Assembly: GCA_030144725.1 (NCBI GenBank) | Contig: JASKMD010000036.1 | Span: forward strand, 818,491-882,490 | Length of the DNA: 64,000 nt | Source: Haematococcus lacustris | Taxonomy: Eukaryota > Chlorophyta > Chlorophyceae > Chlamydomonadales > Haematococcaceae | Direction: 5' to 3' | Part shown: positions 1-13,520 of the stretch, one piece after another | How the letters are laid out: every line of letters begins with the position of its first letter | Position numbering within the stretch: the first letter of the stretch is position 1 | Program-made: the position numbers and the translations under genes | Notes under the pieces: generated by a model | Told to the model about the DNA's origin: nothing | The model's database searches: none | Seen by the model: only the letters and a program-made list of their open reading frames with translations

Positions 1-3000
1 ACCACAGCCGCTGCTACTCTGAAACCACCCACCTGCACCACCCACCTGCACCACAGCCGCTGCTACTCTGAAACCACCCACCTGCACCACCCACCTGCAC
101 CACAGCCGCTGCTACTCTGAAACCACCCACCTGCACCACCCACCTGCACCACAGCCGCTGCTACTCTGAAACCACCCACCTGCACCACCCACCTGCACCA
201 CAGCCGCTGCTACTCTGAAACCACCCACCTGCACCACCCACCTGCACCACAGCCGCTGCTACTCTGAAACCACCCACCTGCACCACCCACCTGCACCACA
301 GCCGCTGCTACTCTGAAACCACCCACCTGCACCACCCACCTGCACCACAGCCGCTGCTACTCTGAAACCACCCACCTGCACCACCCACCTGCACCACAGC
401 CGCTGCTACTCTGAAACCACCCACCTGCACCACCCACCTGCACCACAGCCGCTGCTACTCTGAAACCACCCACCTGCACCACCCACCTGCACCACAGCCG
501 CTGCTACTCTGAAACCACCCACCTGCACCACCCACCTGCACCACAGCCGCTGCTACTCTGAAACCACCCACCTGCACCACCCACCTGCACCACAGCCGCT
601 GCTACTCTGAAACCACCCACCTGCACCACCCACCTGCACCACAGCCGCTGCTACTCTGAAACCACCCACCTGCACCACCCACCTGCACCACAGCCGCTGC
701 TACTCTGAAACCACCCACCTGCACCACCCACCTGCACCACAGCCGCTGCTACTCTGAAACCACCCACCTGCACCACCCACCTGCACCACAGCCGCTGCTA
801 CTCTGAAACCACCCACCTGCACCACCCACCTGCACCACAGCCGCTGCTACTCTGAAACCACCCACCTGCACCACCCACCTGCACCACAGCCGCTGCTACT
901 CTGAAACCACCCACCTGCACCACCCACCTGCACCACAGCCGCTGCTACTCTGAAACCACCCACCTGCACCACCCACCTGCACCACAGCCGCTGCTACTCT
1001 GAAACCACCCACCTGCACCACCCACCTGCACCACAGCCGCTGCTACTCTGAAACCACCCACCTGCACCACCCACCTGCACCACAGCCGCTGCTACTCTGA
1101 AACCACCCACCTGCACCACCCACCTGCACCACAGCCGCTGCTACTCTGAAACCACCCACCTGCACCACCCACCTGCACCACAGCCGCTGCTACTCTGAAA
1201 CCACCCACCTGCACCACCCACCTGCACCACAGCCGCTGCTACTCTGAAACCACCCACCTGCACCACCCACCTGCACCACAGCCGCTGCTACTCTGAAACC
1301 ACCCACCTGCACCACCCACCTGCACCACAGCCGCTGCTACTCTGAAACCACCCACCTGCACCACCCACCTGCACCACAGCCGCTGCTACTCTGAAACCAC
1401 CCACCTGCACCACCCACCTGCACCACAGCCGCTGCTACTCTGAAACCACCCACCTGCACCACCCACCTGCACCACAGCCGCTGCTACTCTGAAACCACCC
1501 ACCTGCACCACCCACCTGCACCACAGCCGCTGCTACTCTGAAACCACCCACCTGCACCACCCACCTGCACCACAGCCGCTGCTACTCTGAAACCACCCAC
1601 CTGCACCACCCACCTGCACCACAGCCGCTGCTACTCTGAAACCACCCACCTGCACCACCCACCTGCACCACAGCCGCTGCTACTCTGAAACCACCCACCT
1701 GCACCACCCACCTGCACCACAGCCGCTGCTACTCTGAAACCACCCACCTGCACCACCCACCTGCACCACAGCCGCTGCTACTCTGAAACCACCCACCTGC
1801 ACCACCCACCTGCACCACAGCCGCTGCTACTCTGAAACCACCCACCTGCACCACCCACCTGCACCACAGCCGCTGCTACTCTGAAACCACCCACCTGCAC
1901 CACCCACCTGCACCACAGCCGCTGCTACTCTGAAACCACCCACCTGCACCACCCACCTGCACCACAGCCGCTGCTACTCTGAAACCACCCACCTGCACCA
2001 CCCACCTGCACCACAGCCGCTGCTACTCTGAAACCACCCACCTGCACCACCCACCTGCACCACAGCCGCTGCTACTCTGAAACCACCCACCTGCACCACC
2101 CACCTGCACCACAGCCGCTGCTACTCTGAAACCACCCACCTGCACCACCCACCTGCACCACAGCCGCTGCTACTCTGAAACCACCCACCTGCACCACCCA
2201 CCTGCACCACAGCCGCTGCTACTCTGAAACCACCCACCTGCACCACCCACCTGCACCACAGCCGCTGCTACTCTGAAACCACCCACCTGCACCACCCACC
2301 TGCACCACAGCCGCTGCTACTCTGAAACCACCCACCTGCACCACCCACCTGCACCACAGCCGCTGCTACTCTGAAACCACCCACCTGCACCACCCACCTG
2401 CACCACAGCCGCTGCTACTCTGAAACCACCCACCTGCACCACCCACCTGCACCACAGCCGCTGCTACTCTGAAACCACCCACCTGCACCACCCACCTGCA
2501 CCACAGCCGCTGCTACTCTGAAACCACCCACCTGCACCACCCACCTGCACCACAGCCGCTGCTACTCTGAAACCACCCACCTGCACCACCCACCTGCACC
2601 ACAGCCGCTGCTACTCTGAAACCACCCACCTGCACCACCCACCTGCACCACAGCCGCTGCTACTCTGAAACCACCCACCTGCACCACCCACCTGCACCAC
2701 AGCCGCTGCTACTCTGAAACCACCCACCTGCACCACCCACCTGCACCACAGCCGCTGCTACTCTGAAACCACCCACCTGCACCACCCACCTGCACCACAG
2801 CCGCTGCTACTCTGAAACCACCCACCTGCACCACCCACCTGCACCACAGCCGCTGCTACTCTGAAACCACCCACCTGCACCACCCACCTGCACCACAGCC
2901 GCTGCTACTCTGAAACCACCCACCTGCACCACCCACCTGCACCACAGCCGCTGCTACTCTGAAACCACCCACCTGCACCACCCACCTGCACCACAGCCGC

Positions 3001-6000
3001 TGCTACTCTGAAACCACCCACCTGCACCACCCACCTGCACCACAGCCGCTGCTACTCTGAAACCACCCACCTGCACCACCCACCTGCACCACAGCCGCTG
3101 CTACTCTGAAACCACCCACCTGCACCACCCACCTGCACCACAGCCGCTGCTACTCTGAAACCACCCACCTGCACCACCCACCTGCACCACAGCCGCTGCT
3201 ACTCTGAAACCACCCACCTGCACCACCCACCTGCACCACAGCCGCTGCTACTCTGAAACCACCCACCTGCACCACCCACCTGCACCACAGCCGCTGCTAC
3301 TCTGAAACCACCCACCTGCACCACCCACCTGCACCACAGCCGCTGCTACTCTGAAACCACCCACCTGCACCACCCACCTGCACCACAGCCGCTGCTACTC
3401 TGAAACCACCCACCTGCACCACCCACCTGCACCACAGCCGCTGCTACTCTGAAACCACCCACCTGCACCACCCACCTGCACCACAGCCGCTGCTACTCTG
3501 AAACCACCCACCTGCACCACCCACCTGCACCACAGCCGCTGCTACTCTGAAACCACCCACCTGCACCACCCACCTGCACCACAGCCGCTGCTACTCTGAA
3601 ACCACCCACCTGCACCACCCACCTGCACCACAGCCGCTGCTACTCTGAAACCACCCACCTGCACCACCCACCTGCACCACAGCCGCTGCTACTCTGAAAC
3701 CACCCACCTGCACCACCCACCTGCACCACAGCCGCTGCTACTCTGAAACCACCCACCTGCACCACCCACCTGCACCACAGCCGCTGCTACTCTGAAACCA
3801 CCCACCTGCACCACCCACCTGCACCACAGCCGCTGCTACTCTGAAACCACCCACCTGCACCACCCACCTGCACCACAGCCGCTGCTACTCTGAAACCACC
3901 CACCTGCACCACCCACCTGCACCACAGCCGCTGCTACTCTGAAACCACCCACCTGCACCACCCACCTGCACCACAGCCGCTGCTACTCTGAAACCACCCA
4001 CCTGCACCACCCACCTGCACCACAGCCGCTGCTACTCTGAAACCACCCACCTGCACCACCCACCTGCACCACAGCCGCTGCTACTCTGAAACCACCCACC
4101 TGCACCACCCACCTGCACCACAGCCGCTGCTACTCTGAAACCACCCACCTGCACCACCCACCTGCACCACAGCCGCTGCTACTCTGAAACCACCCACCTG
4201 CACCACCCACCTGCACCACAGCCGCTGCTACTCTGAAACCACCCACCTGCACCACCCACCTGCACCACAGCCGCTGCTACTCTGAAACCACCCACCTGCA
4301 CCACCCACCTGCACCACAGCCGCTGCTACTCTGAAACCACCCACCTGCACCACCCACCTGCACCACAGCCGCTGCTACTCTGAAACCACCCACCTGCACC
4401 ACCCACCTGCACCACAGCCGCTGCTACTCTGAAACCACCCACCTGCACCACCCACCTGCACCACAGCCGCTGCTACTCTGAAACCACCCACCTGCACCAC
4501 CCACCTGCACCACAGCCGCTGCTACTCTGAAACCACCCACCTGCACCACCCACCTGCACCACAGCCGCTGCTACTCTGAAACCACCCACCTGCACCACCC
4601 ACCTGCACCACAGCCGCTGCTACTCTGAAACCACCCACCTGCACCACCCACCTGCACCACAGCCGCTGCTACTCTGAAACCACCCACCTGCACCACCCAC
4701 CTGCACCACAGCCGCTGCTACTCTGAAACCACCCACCTGCACCACCCACCTGCACCACAGCCGCTGCTACTCTGAAACCACCCACCTGCACCACCCACCT
4801 GCACCACAGCCGCTGCTACTCTGAAACCACCCACCTGCACCACCCACCTGCACCACAGCCGCTGCTACTCTGAAACCACCCACCTGCACCACCCACCTGC
4901 ACCACAGCCGCTGCTACTCTGAAACCACCCACCTGCACCACCCACCTGCACCACAGCCGCTGCTACTCTGAAACCACCCACCTGCACCACCCACCTGCAC
5001 CACAGCCGCTGCTACTCTGAAACCACCCACCTGCACCACCCACCTGCACCACAGCCGCTGCTACTCTGAAACCACCCACCTGCACCACCCACCTGCACCA
5101 CAGCCGCTGCTACTCTGAAACCACCCACCTGCACCACCCACCTGCACCACAGCCGCTGCTACTCTGAAACCACCCACCTGCACCACCCACCTGCACCACA
5201 GCCGCTGCTACTCTGAAACCACCCACCTGCACCACCCACCTGCACCACAGCCGCTGCTACTCTGAAACCACCCACCTGCACCACCCACCTGCACCACAGC
5301 CGCTGCTACTCTGAAACCACCCACCTGCACCACCCACCTGCACCACAGCCGCTGCTACTCTGAAACCACCCACCTGCACCACCCACCTGCACCACAGCCG
5401 CTGCTACTCTGAAACCACCCACCTGCACCACCCACCTGCACCACAGCCGCTGCTACTCTGAAACCACCCACCTGCACCACCCACCTGCACCACAGCCGCT
5501 GCTACTCTGAAACCACCCACCTGCACCACCCACCTGCACCACAGCCGCTGCTACTCTGAAACCACCCACCTGCACCACCCACCTGCACCACAGCCGCTGC
5601 TACTCTGAAACCACCCACCTGCACCACCCACCTGCACCACAGCCGCTGCTACTCTGAAACCACCCACCTGCACCACCCACCTGCACCACAGCCGCTGCTA
5701 CTCTGAAACCACCCACCTGCACCACCCACCTGCACCACAGCCGCTGCTACTCTGAAACCACCCACCTGCACCACCCACCTGCACCACAGCCGCTGCTACT
5801 CTGAAACCACCCACCTGCACCACCCACCTGCACCACAGCCGCTGCTACTCTGAAACCACCCACCTGCACCACCCACCTGCACCACAGCCGCTGCTACTCT
5901 GAAACCACCCACCTGCACCACCCACCTGCACCACAGCCGCTGCTACTCTGAAACCACCCACCTGCACCACCCACCTGCACCACAGCCGCTGCTACTCTGA

Positions 6001-7010
6001 AACCACCCACCTGCACCACCCACCTGCACCACAGCCGCTGCTACTCTGAAACCACCCACCTGCACCACCCACCTGCACCACAGCCGCTGCTACTCTGAAA
6101 CCACCCACCTGCACCACCCACCTGCACCACAGCCGCTGCTACTCTGAAACCACCCACCTGCACCACCCACCTGCACCACAGCCGCTGCTACTCTGAAACC
6201 ACCCACCTGCACCACCCACCTGCACCACAGCCGCTGCTACTCTGAAACCACCCACCTGCACCACCCACCTGCACCACAGCCGCTGCTACTCTGAAACCAC
6301 CCACCTGCACCACCCACCTGCACCACAGCCGCTGCTACTCTGAAACCACCCACCTGCACCACCCACCTGCACCACAGCCGCTGCTACTCTGAAACCACCC
6401 ACCTGCACCACCCACCTGCACCACAGCCGCTGCTACTCTGAAACCACCCACCTGCACCACCCACCTGCACCACAGCCGCTGCTACTCTGAAACCACCCAC
6501 CTGCACCACCCACCTGCACCACAGCCGCTGCTACTCTGAAACCACCCACCTGCACCACCCACCTGCACCACAGCCGCTGCTACTCTGAAACCACCCACCT
6601 GCACCACCCACCTGCACCACAGCCGCTGCTACTCTGAAACCACCCACCTGCACCACCCACCTGCACCACAGCCGCTGCTACTCTGAAACCACCCACCTGC
6701 ACCACCCACCTGCACCACAGCCGCTGCTACTCTGAAACCACCCACCTGCACCACCCACCTGCACCACAGCCGCTGCTACTCTGAAACCACCCACCTGCAC
6801 CACCCACCTGCACCACAGCCGCTGCTACTCTGAAACCACCCACCTGCACCACCCACCTGCACCACAGCCGCTGCTACTCTGAAACCACCCACCTGCACCA
6901 CCCACCTGCACCACAGCCGCTGCTACTCTGAAACCACCCACCTGCACCACCCACCTGCACCACAGCCGCTGCTACTCTGAAACCACCCACCTGCACCACC
7001 CACCTGCACC
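1..7010. repeat. 49-bp tandem satellite array, about 143 units
   Basis: A 49-bp unit beginning ACCACAGCCGCTGCTACTCT repeats head to tail from the first base to the edge of the N gap. Unit starts at 1, 50 and 99 fix the period. Each unit contains an internal doublet of a 13-bp motif (CCACCCACCTGCA twice), so it probably arose as 36 + 13 bp. I noticed no variant unit, which points to recent amplification or homogenisation, or to assembly collapse. No open reading frame of useful length runs through it. Its role is unknown; centromeric, subtelomeric or simply expanded satellite are all possible. Confidence 0.97.
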
Positions 7011-7510
7011 NNNNNNNNNNNNNNNNNNNNNNNNNNNNNNNNNNNNNNNNNNNNNNNNNNNNNNNNNNNNNNNNNNNNNNNNNNNNNNNNNNNNNNNNNN
7101 NNNNNNNNNNNNNNNNNNNNNNNNNNNNNNNNNNNNNNNNNNNNNNNNNNNNNNNNNNNNNNNNNNNNNNNNNNNNNNNNNNNNNNNNNNNNNNNNNNNN
7201 NNNNNNNNNNNNNNNNNNNNNNNNNNNNNNNNNNNNNNNNNNNNNNNNNNNNNNNNNNNNNNNNNNNNNNNNNNNNNNNNNNNNNNNNNNNNNNNNNNNN
7301 NNNNNNNNNNNNNNNNNNNNNNNNNNNNNNNNNNNNNNNNNNNNNNNNNNNNNNNNNNNNNNNNNNNNNNNNNNNNNNNNNNNNNNNNNNNNNNNNNNNN
7401 NNNNNNNNNNNNNNNNNNNNNNNNNNNNNNNNNNNNNNNNNNNNNNNNNNNNNNNNNNNNNNNNNNNNNNNNNNNNNNNNNNNNNNNNNNNNNNNNNNNN
7501 NNNNNNNNNN
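7011..7510. other. Assembly gap, 500 N
   Basis: A run of exactly 500 N, the usual nominal scaffold-gap size, so its true length is unknown. It sits where the satellite array ends. Confidence 0.99.
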
Positions 7511-7911
7511 GGCATGGGCTGCTCCTGCCCCTGCAACCGCTTGCCCACGGCAAGCGCAGCTGCAGCAGCCTCAGCGCAAGTCCTGTGGGCTAATGGAGTC
7601 ACTGCGGGCACCAGGTTGTCGCAGGCCTTGATGATTTCAGCCATCTGGGCTGTGACCTGGCCGATGGCTAGTAGACTCTGCCCGGAGCGGTAGGAGGCTG
7701 CCTCCCCCTCCACATGAATCTCTACCCAGCCAGTGCTGCTAGCTGGCGTACACGTTGCACAACATGCACAGCGGGCAGCATGGCACCCCTTCCGTCTGTA
7801 GGGGTGGGATTTGGAGTACAAGCCCATGCCTGCAAGCATGTGCACACGCCAGCTCCTGAAACCCCTCTTGACAATTGTCGACAATAGATGAGAACTTGAC
7901 AGGGGGTCCAC
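7511..7911 (-). CDS. Possible coding fragment of unknown function, cut by the gap
   Basis: A minus-strand reading frame of about 133 residues starts at 7911 and runs open into the N gap. The C-terminal part (for example GQVTAQMAEIIKACDNLV) looks like an amphipathic, alanine-rich protein segment, while the N-terminal part is cysteine- and arginine-rich and looks less protein-like. I recognise no family. It may be one exon of a host or transposon gene, or a chance frame. No paralogue occurs elsewhere in the window. Confidence 0.2.
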
Positions 7912-8399
7912 AGTTGAGATCCCTAGCTAGTGACGCAGGGCTGGAGACTTCGATTCACTTCGATGGTTGTGAGACTGGCATCAGCAGAGTGGGGAGCATG
8001 GAGGAGGGTTTTGCCCACCTTTTGGAGCCTAATTAACAAGGGATTGATTGCCAAGGGATTGATTGCCACTGCTGTGCTCCTACTGTGGTCTCCTCCTAGT
8101 TCCAGAGCCCCTGAGCCAGCGCATGTTGATTTTCATGTTAGACATGAGGTCGGGCTCCTAACACATCGCGCACTATCCATCGCGTTAAACAAGGACTCAC
8201 CGCTACTGGGTCAACGTACATCAAGTCCGCAGGCTCGGTAGGGTCAGATACCCGGCAACATGCCCTTCCGGCTCAGCGTGTGCCTCAGCGCAGCCGCTTT
8301 CCGACGCTTCAATCCGCGTGTGAATCGGTGCAGAAATGAACCCGGAAAAGCCGTTGTCCCTTATCGTTAGGGGGGTTGGTGGTTCAATGGGAGGGGTAG
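7912..8399. other. Unassigned sequence between gap and gag fragment
   Basis: No recognised gene, repeat or transposon end. The gag similarity of copy A becomes unrecognisable going left past about 8400, with an in-frame TAG at 8397-8399. This stretch is either strongly diverged 5' gag, an unrelated insertion, or the original flank of a 5'-truncated element. No LTR was found here. Confidence 0.4.
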
Positions 8400-9351
8400 C
8401 CATATACACCGCGTCTTAATGACTACCGTACTCCCCATAATGCCGGTGCAGTACTGCATACTGATGTGGCTAAGAGGATATTTAGCACACCAGATAACTG
8501 GCCTGACCTGCCTGATTATGCACCTGTGTATCATGGTGACCCACCTGCTCAGTTTGGTGCACCTAGGGGGGAGCTTCGTACTTCTCCTAGGCGTGGTGAG
8601 AGTCCTTTTGGGCCTGCACTGTCACATGGGAATAGTGGCCTTCGTGCCAACCCTCCCAGGCAGACCACCCGTGCAGCCAGTGACCCTGGTGTAGTCACAC
8701 CCAAACTGTATGATGAGCATGGTAGACCAGTTGAGATTCCTCACTGGTACACTGACATGCACATGAAAGCACATGCTGATGCCTTGCCACCTGGCTTCAC
8801 AGCCCCCCATGCATCTGCCTATGCTGGTGCACCCATGATGTATATGCCTAATTATAATCAGCCTCCATCTTATAAGAAAGGGTTACCCCCTCCTGATAAA
8901 TGGACTGATAATAGCGTTGCATCAGGCCGTCGTGCTATCACATTTCTAGAGGACTATGAGCTCTATTGCTCCTTGCAAGGTTTCGACCCTGCTGCCCTCT
9001 TCCCTTCGTACCTAACCGGTCGAGCAAGGGACTTATGGTTTCAATCCATAAGAGATACATGCGCTATCACCAATGGAGCATATCCCACTTGGTCTGTTCT
9101 TAAGGAACAATTTATACAATATACTGGTGAGGATCTATTTAAAGATATTGACTCAGCTCGTCAGAAGCTGTTATCTGGGCATAACCTGTCCATGAAACCT
9201 GGTACTTCCTTACAGTCATATGTCAATGATTTCAGGAATACCTTTATATTAGCTGGTACCATGTGCATGGACAATGCTATGATGGTATCCGCATTCATGC
9301 GTGGCCTAGCAACTGACCTGCGCACCCCAGTCACTAAGGACCTTTTGGCCT
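8400..9351 (+). pseudogene. gag: Gag, N-terminal/central part (copy A)
   Basis: Frame beginning PYTPRLNDYRTPHNAG at 8400 is collinear with Gag of copies B and C and includes the conserved capsid-like region (FLEDYELYCSLQGFDPAALF, then LTGRARDLWFQSI). A variable stretch near 8465-8560 differs from B and C (RIFSTPDNWPDLPDY replaces CGRPSDFSNLMPG), so A belongs to a diverged subfamily. Gag would form the cytoplasmic particle and package element RNA. The frame stops abruptly at 9350, where E1 is inserted after the codons for KDLLA. An upstream in-frame TAG at 8397 means no start codon is retained. Confidence 0.88.
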
Positions 9352-9667
9352 CACTCCGGCAAATTAAGGCCTGGCAGGCTTGGAAAACTTGAGAGTTCAG
9401 CTCTGAAACTTGGTATGTAGGCTGCTGTGACCTAGGGGAGTACAAGACTCTCTTGGGCCAAAGTGTAATTCTTTGTCGTTGGGGAGTTGCTGGACCAAGT
9501 GTAGGGCTCTGACCCTGATTTTGGCTAAGGGAGTTGGCACCGTGTGACCAAAGTGACTTTTCATGAAATGTGAGTATGAGCGATTGTAAAGGATGGTTAC
9601 AGCTGTCCAACCTAGTAGGTGGCATGCAAAAAGTCCCAGCCTGTGATGAGCTATGGCCCCTTGTAGG

Positions 9668-9946
9668 TGACCCTGCGCAGGTTTTTAGTACCCCCCTTGG
9701 CCAAAGGGGGGGTGACTTGACCCTCCGCAGGGTCAGGCGTGACCCTCCGCAGGGTTTTGTGACCCTCCGCAGGGTCAGACGTGACCCTCCACAGGGTTTT
9801 GTGACCCTGCGCAGGGTTAAGTACCCCTCTTGGCCTTAGGGGGGGTGGCTTGACCCTGCGCAGGGTCAGACGTGACCCTCCGCAGGGTTACGTGACCCTG
9901 CGGAGGGTCAGACGGTTTAGGCATTCCTGACCCTGCGGAGGGTCAA
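9668..9946. repeat. E1 left subterminal palindrome array (GACCCT..AGGGTC)
   Basis: About ten copies of TGACCCTCCGCAGGGTCA and variants (spacer CCGC, GCGC or GCGG), spaced irregularly. Arms GACCCT and AGGGTC are inverted repeats. The same motif forms the right array at 13019-13520, so it marks both ends of the element, as subterminal transposase-binding repeats do in EnSpm-type elements. Binding is inferred only. Confidence 0.9.
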
Positions 9947-9949
9947 CTG

Positions 9950-10700
9950 TGGCATGGAAAACATCAAGTTGCATGGAGGCTTGCATGGGGGTTTCGCAAA
10001 AGAACCGCGAAGGAAGCAAAGGAATCGCGATGGGCATCTTGACTGCCCCGCCAAGCTGGCATGCTGCATAATGGCAGCTTGGAGCAGCCAGGAGCAACGA
10101 ACAGGACATCGTCGCGAAAAGGGTAGCCGCGAGTTAGACAACCATCTCTCGCCAGGAGCCTTACAGCATTCGCGACCAGCCATAGCAATCATGTCAGGCG
10201 ATAGGATCAAGAGGCAGCACAGCACACGCATATCGCAGGAGCTAGCAGCCAGGAGCAGCCAGGAGCAGCCAGGAGCAAATCGCAGCCTCATTCGTAGAAG
10301 ACATCGCAAACGCAATACGCAAAAGAGGCATAGTGATGTTAGCGATGTAGCCATGCCAGCCAGCCATCGCCAGGTAGCAGCCTCTAACATAGCATATCGC
10401 AGCCAAACGCAAGCTATTGGCAGCATGCAGCCTCATCGCAACCGCGACCAGGTCGAGCGAAAGGAGCAGAAAGCGTAGCGAGATAGAGAGCAGAAGGTGC
10501 AGGAAGGCTCATGTGGCGTGGCTTGCTTGCAGGTGGAGCGCCAAGAACCCGAAACAAGATCAACATGGCACAGCTAAGAGACAGTCAAGAGCTAGGAGCC
10601 AGGAAGTGCAGCCATTGGAAGCAGTAAGGCGGCGCAGCCAGGAGCAGCCAGGAGCAGTTAGAAGCTGTAGCGATGAGCGGCAATGATGAGCGGCACCGAT
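9950..10700. repeat. Shared internal module rich in CGCGAAGG (E1)
   Basis: Contains CGCGAAGGAAGCAAAGGAA, the string CGATAGGATCAAG and repeated GGAGCAGCCA blocks. The same order of motifs recurs in E2 (18240-18620) and, reversed, in E3 (24060-24445), although those elements have different termini. Short plus-strand frames are open here but show no recognisable protein. It is a homologous core shared across families; its function is unknown. Confidence 0.7.
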
Positions 10701-10762
10701 GAAAGGCAATCATGAGCAGCACCCTCCCATTTCCCCCCATCACACACTCCACTCTACAAATG

Positions 10763-12018
10763 GTGAGTGGCTTGCTGTTGCTCCATGTACCCAGTCTGAC
10801 TGCTAGCATGCCCTTGGTAACTGCAGGTTCTTCCGGTCACACCCATCCCCCTTTTCCACTACCAATACCATCACCACCAGCACCTCCCCTCCCCCTTTCC
10901 TTTCTTTATAAACCCCCTTCCCCCTTCCCCGTCACCTCTCCCCAGACATCCCAGCAAAAAAGCCCACCTCGCCCACCCTCTTTCCACCACCACCACCACC
11001 ACCTCCCTTCCCCCTCTCTCTCCCTCTCCCCTCCCATACTCCCATACTCCCATACTCCCAAGCCTCCCTTCCCCTCTCCTACCCTTCGATTGACGTGGCA
11101 TCGCAGCCCCCACCTCACCCTACCTTCCCTTCCCTACACCCTATACTCCTCATCGCAATCCCACCCCACTGGCGCATGGGAGATGGCAAGGCCACGGTGA
11201 TAGCTAACCCAGTGCCCAGGCCCATGCCCCCAACCCAGGCCCCCACCCAACCCAACCCATGCCCCCACCCAGCCCAAACCATGCCCCCAACCCACCCCCG
11301 CCCCACCTCCCCCCCTCCCGCCTCCCGCCTCCCGCCTCCCGCCTTCCACATCTATCCCCCCCTCCCCCTCCCACCCCCTTCCCAGCAGCAGTCATCAAGC
11401 CGCCATAAGGTAGGTAGGTGCTACAGTGCCCCTACTATAACTGCTGCTGCTACTGCTACTGCAACTGCTGCCCCCCTGTTGCTGCTGCCCCCCTGCTGCC
11501 GCTGCTTCTGCCCCTCTGCTGCGGCTGCTGCCCCCCTGCATAGGCTGTTGCAACCATGTCTCCATGCTTGCCAGCAGTGTGACAACAGCCTTGACCATGA
11601 GCATCACATGTGTAGTATGCTTGGTAAATGCAGGCAAGGCTGCAACGGCGTAGAGCTGCAGCCAGAAGCAGCGAGGAGCAGCCCGGCCCCGCCCCGCCCC
11701 GCCCCGCCCCGCCCCGCCCCGCCCCGCCCCGCCCCGCCCCGCCCCGCCCCGCCCAGTGAGTGCACATGCTTGGGTGGTGTCAGTCTAGCCTACCTAGTTC
11801 TGGTCATGCATGTCCTAATTCATCTGCTTGATGGCTGATGTTTGCTTGCAGTTGTCGACAACTGGAGCATGACAGGTTTAGCAAGGACAGGTGTAACAAG
11901 GAGCCAGCATGGAGTTTGCAAGGCATGACATGGAGCAATAGTGTAAGTGGCGAGCCCTTGCACATGAGTGGTCCCCAATGCCCAGCCTAAGTGCAAGGTT
12001 GCCTCTTGTTGGCTGCAG
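10763..12018 (+). repeat. GT-AG intron-like modules in E1 (two copies)
   Basis: Modules at 10763-10826 and 11943-12018 start GTGAGTGG or GTAAGTGG, carry GCCCTTG-type internal motifs and end CTGCAG, followed by GTT(C/T)..GGTC. Each is followed by C-rich low-complexity sequence (10840-11090, 12040-12120). They are members of a set of about 18 across the window and look like spliceosomal introns with good donor and acceptor sites. Whether they are spliced is not known. Confidence 0.65.
11682..11755. repeat. (CCCCG)n pentanucleotide array
   Basis: About 13 uninterrupted CCCCG pentamers inside E1. It is open in all frames and therefore generates false Pro/Ala/Arg reading frames. Between 10840 and 11400 the sequence is also strongly C-rich on the plus strand. 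Confidence 0.95.
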
Positions 12019-12235
12019 GTTTGATGGTCGAACTCCTGCCCATTGCCCCCTTGCCCCTTCCCCCTTCCCTCCCCCGTCTCACCTTGCAGCCTTCCCTCCC
12101 CCGTCTCACCTTCCCTACCCCACCTTGCGGCCCTTGGCGTAGCAGCCTGGAACGGGCAACCTGGAGCGAGCAGCCTGGAGCGGGCAGCCTGGAGCGGGCA
12201 GCATCAGACATACAACCACCCCCTCTCCCCCTTGA

Positions 12236-12375
12236 GCCCAGCCCAGCCCAGCCCAGCCTTACCCAGCCCAGCCCAGCCCTGCCCAGCCCAGCCCAGCCCA
12301 GCCCAGCCCAGCCCAGCCCAGCTTGAAGCTTAACAGCCCAGCCCAGCCCAGCCCAGCCCAGCTTAGCTTGATGGT
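12236..12375. repeat. (AGCCC)n pentanucleotide array
   Basis: Interrupted AGCCC repeats in E1, of the same pentamer class as the much longer arrays at 18813-19490, 23626-23828 and 16960-17225. Confidence 0.93.
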
Positions 12376-12663
12376 CAACAGCCCAGCCCTGGCTGGAACT
12401 TAACAATCCCGTTATGAGGTGTTTGCCCATAGCAAGCATGGCCCAGCAGCCAGGAGTTGGGTGCTATGGGGCAGTGACCGCCAGCCCGCCCCTTGTTGTT
12501 GAAGGTTTGACGGTAACCTTCCTGCCTTTTGGCCCCTTCCTCCTTCCCTCTCTTGTCCCACCACCACCACCACCTCCCAGTCCGCCACCCCGTCTACTTC
12601 CCCCCTCCCTAAAGGCCAGCCTTGGGCGGGCAGCATGGAGCGCAAGTAGTAGCAGCCAGCCTA

Positions 12664-13018
12664 CTCTAGTCATGCCATGCCATGGTGGTGTGGTGGTGGT
12701 GGTGTTGTTATGGTGTTGTTGGTGCCCATGGTGGTGTGTTGGTATGGTGTTGTTGTCACCTTATGTGAAGGTGCCGCGGGGTGATGGTGCAACGAGACAT
12801 GTGCTAAGGAGTAGCGTAGTGAGGTGTTGCGGGGTGTTTGGTTGTCGAGATATGTGTTTTGCGGAGGTGTATCGAGGTTGTACAAGGTGTTTCAACGTGG
12901 TGACATGCACTTTGCGGTATCTTTGCGAGTTGTTGTGAAGTGTTAGAGCGTGGAGACGTATGTTTGGTAGTGCCTAAGCGAGGAATTGCGAGTTGTGTTA
13001 ACGTTGAGACATGTGCAA
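12664..13018. repeat. TTTTGCGG/GTTGCGGGG minisatellite (E1 copy)
   Basis: Begins with GGTGTTGTTGGTG-type repeats and passes into diverged units such as GTGTTTTGCGGAGGTGT and AGTGAGGTGTTGCGGGGTGT. The same unit, better preserved, occurs in E2 (20440-20758) and reversed in E3 (22197-22540), with a faint trace in E5. It always lies immediately internal to one palindrome array. Confidence 0.8.
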
Positions 13019-13520
13019 GTAATGCCTAGGACAGTGAGCCAGCGGTGACCCTCCGCAGGGTCAGGAATGCCTAGGACAGTGAGCCAGCGGTGACCCTCCG
13101 CAGGGTCAGAAATGCCTAGAAAATGAGCCGGCGGTGACCCTCCGCAGGGTCAGAAATGCCTAGAAAATGAGCCGGCGGTGACCCTCCGCAGGGTCAGAAA
13201 TGCCTAGAAAATGAGCCGGCGGTGACCCTCCGCAGGGTCAGAAATGCCTAGGAAATGAGCCAGCGGTGACCCTCCGGAGGGTCAGGTATGCCTAGGACCG
13301 TGAGCCAGTTGTGACCCTCCGCAGGGTCAGAAACGCCTAGGAAATGAGCCAGCGGTGACCCTCCGCAGGGTCAGAAATGCCTAGGAAATGAGCCAGCGGT
13401 GACCCTCCGCAGGGTCAGAAATGCCTAGGAAGCGAGCCTAGCGGTGACCCTCCGCAGGGTCAGGACTGACCCTGCGGAGGGTCACACTGACCCTGCGGAG
13501 GGTCACACTGACCCTGCGGA
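13019..13520. repeat. E1 right subterminal array, 44-45-bp units with GACCCT palindrome
   Basis: About ten units of 44-45 bp, each with ATGCCTAG, GAGCC(A/G)GCGG and GACCCTCCGCAGGGTC, then three compact palindromes in the reverse form at 13465-13520. It lies 150 bp inside the right terminus. The palindrome matches the left array at 9668-9946. Confidence 0.93.

Noticed and set aside
8419..8694. Frame starting MTTVLPIMPVQYCILMW (also in copies B and C)
   Set aside because: It is an out-of-frame shadow of gag; the true frame gives the conserved RLNDYRT..HNAGAVLHTD segment.
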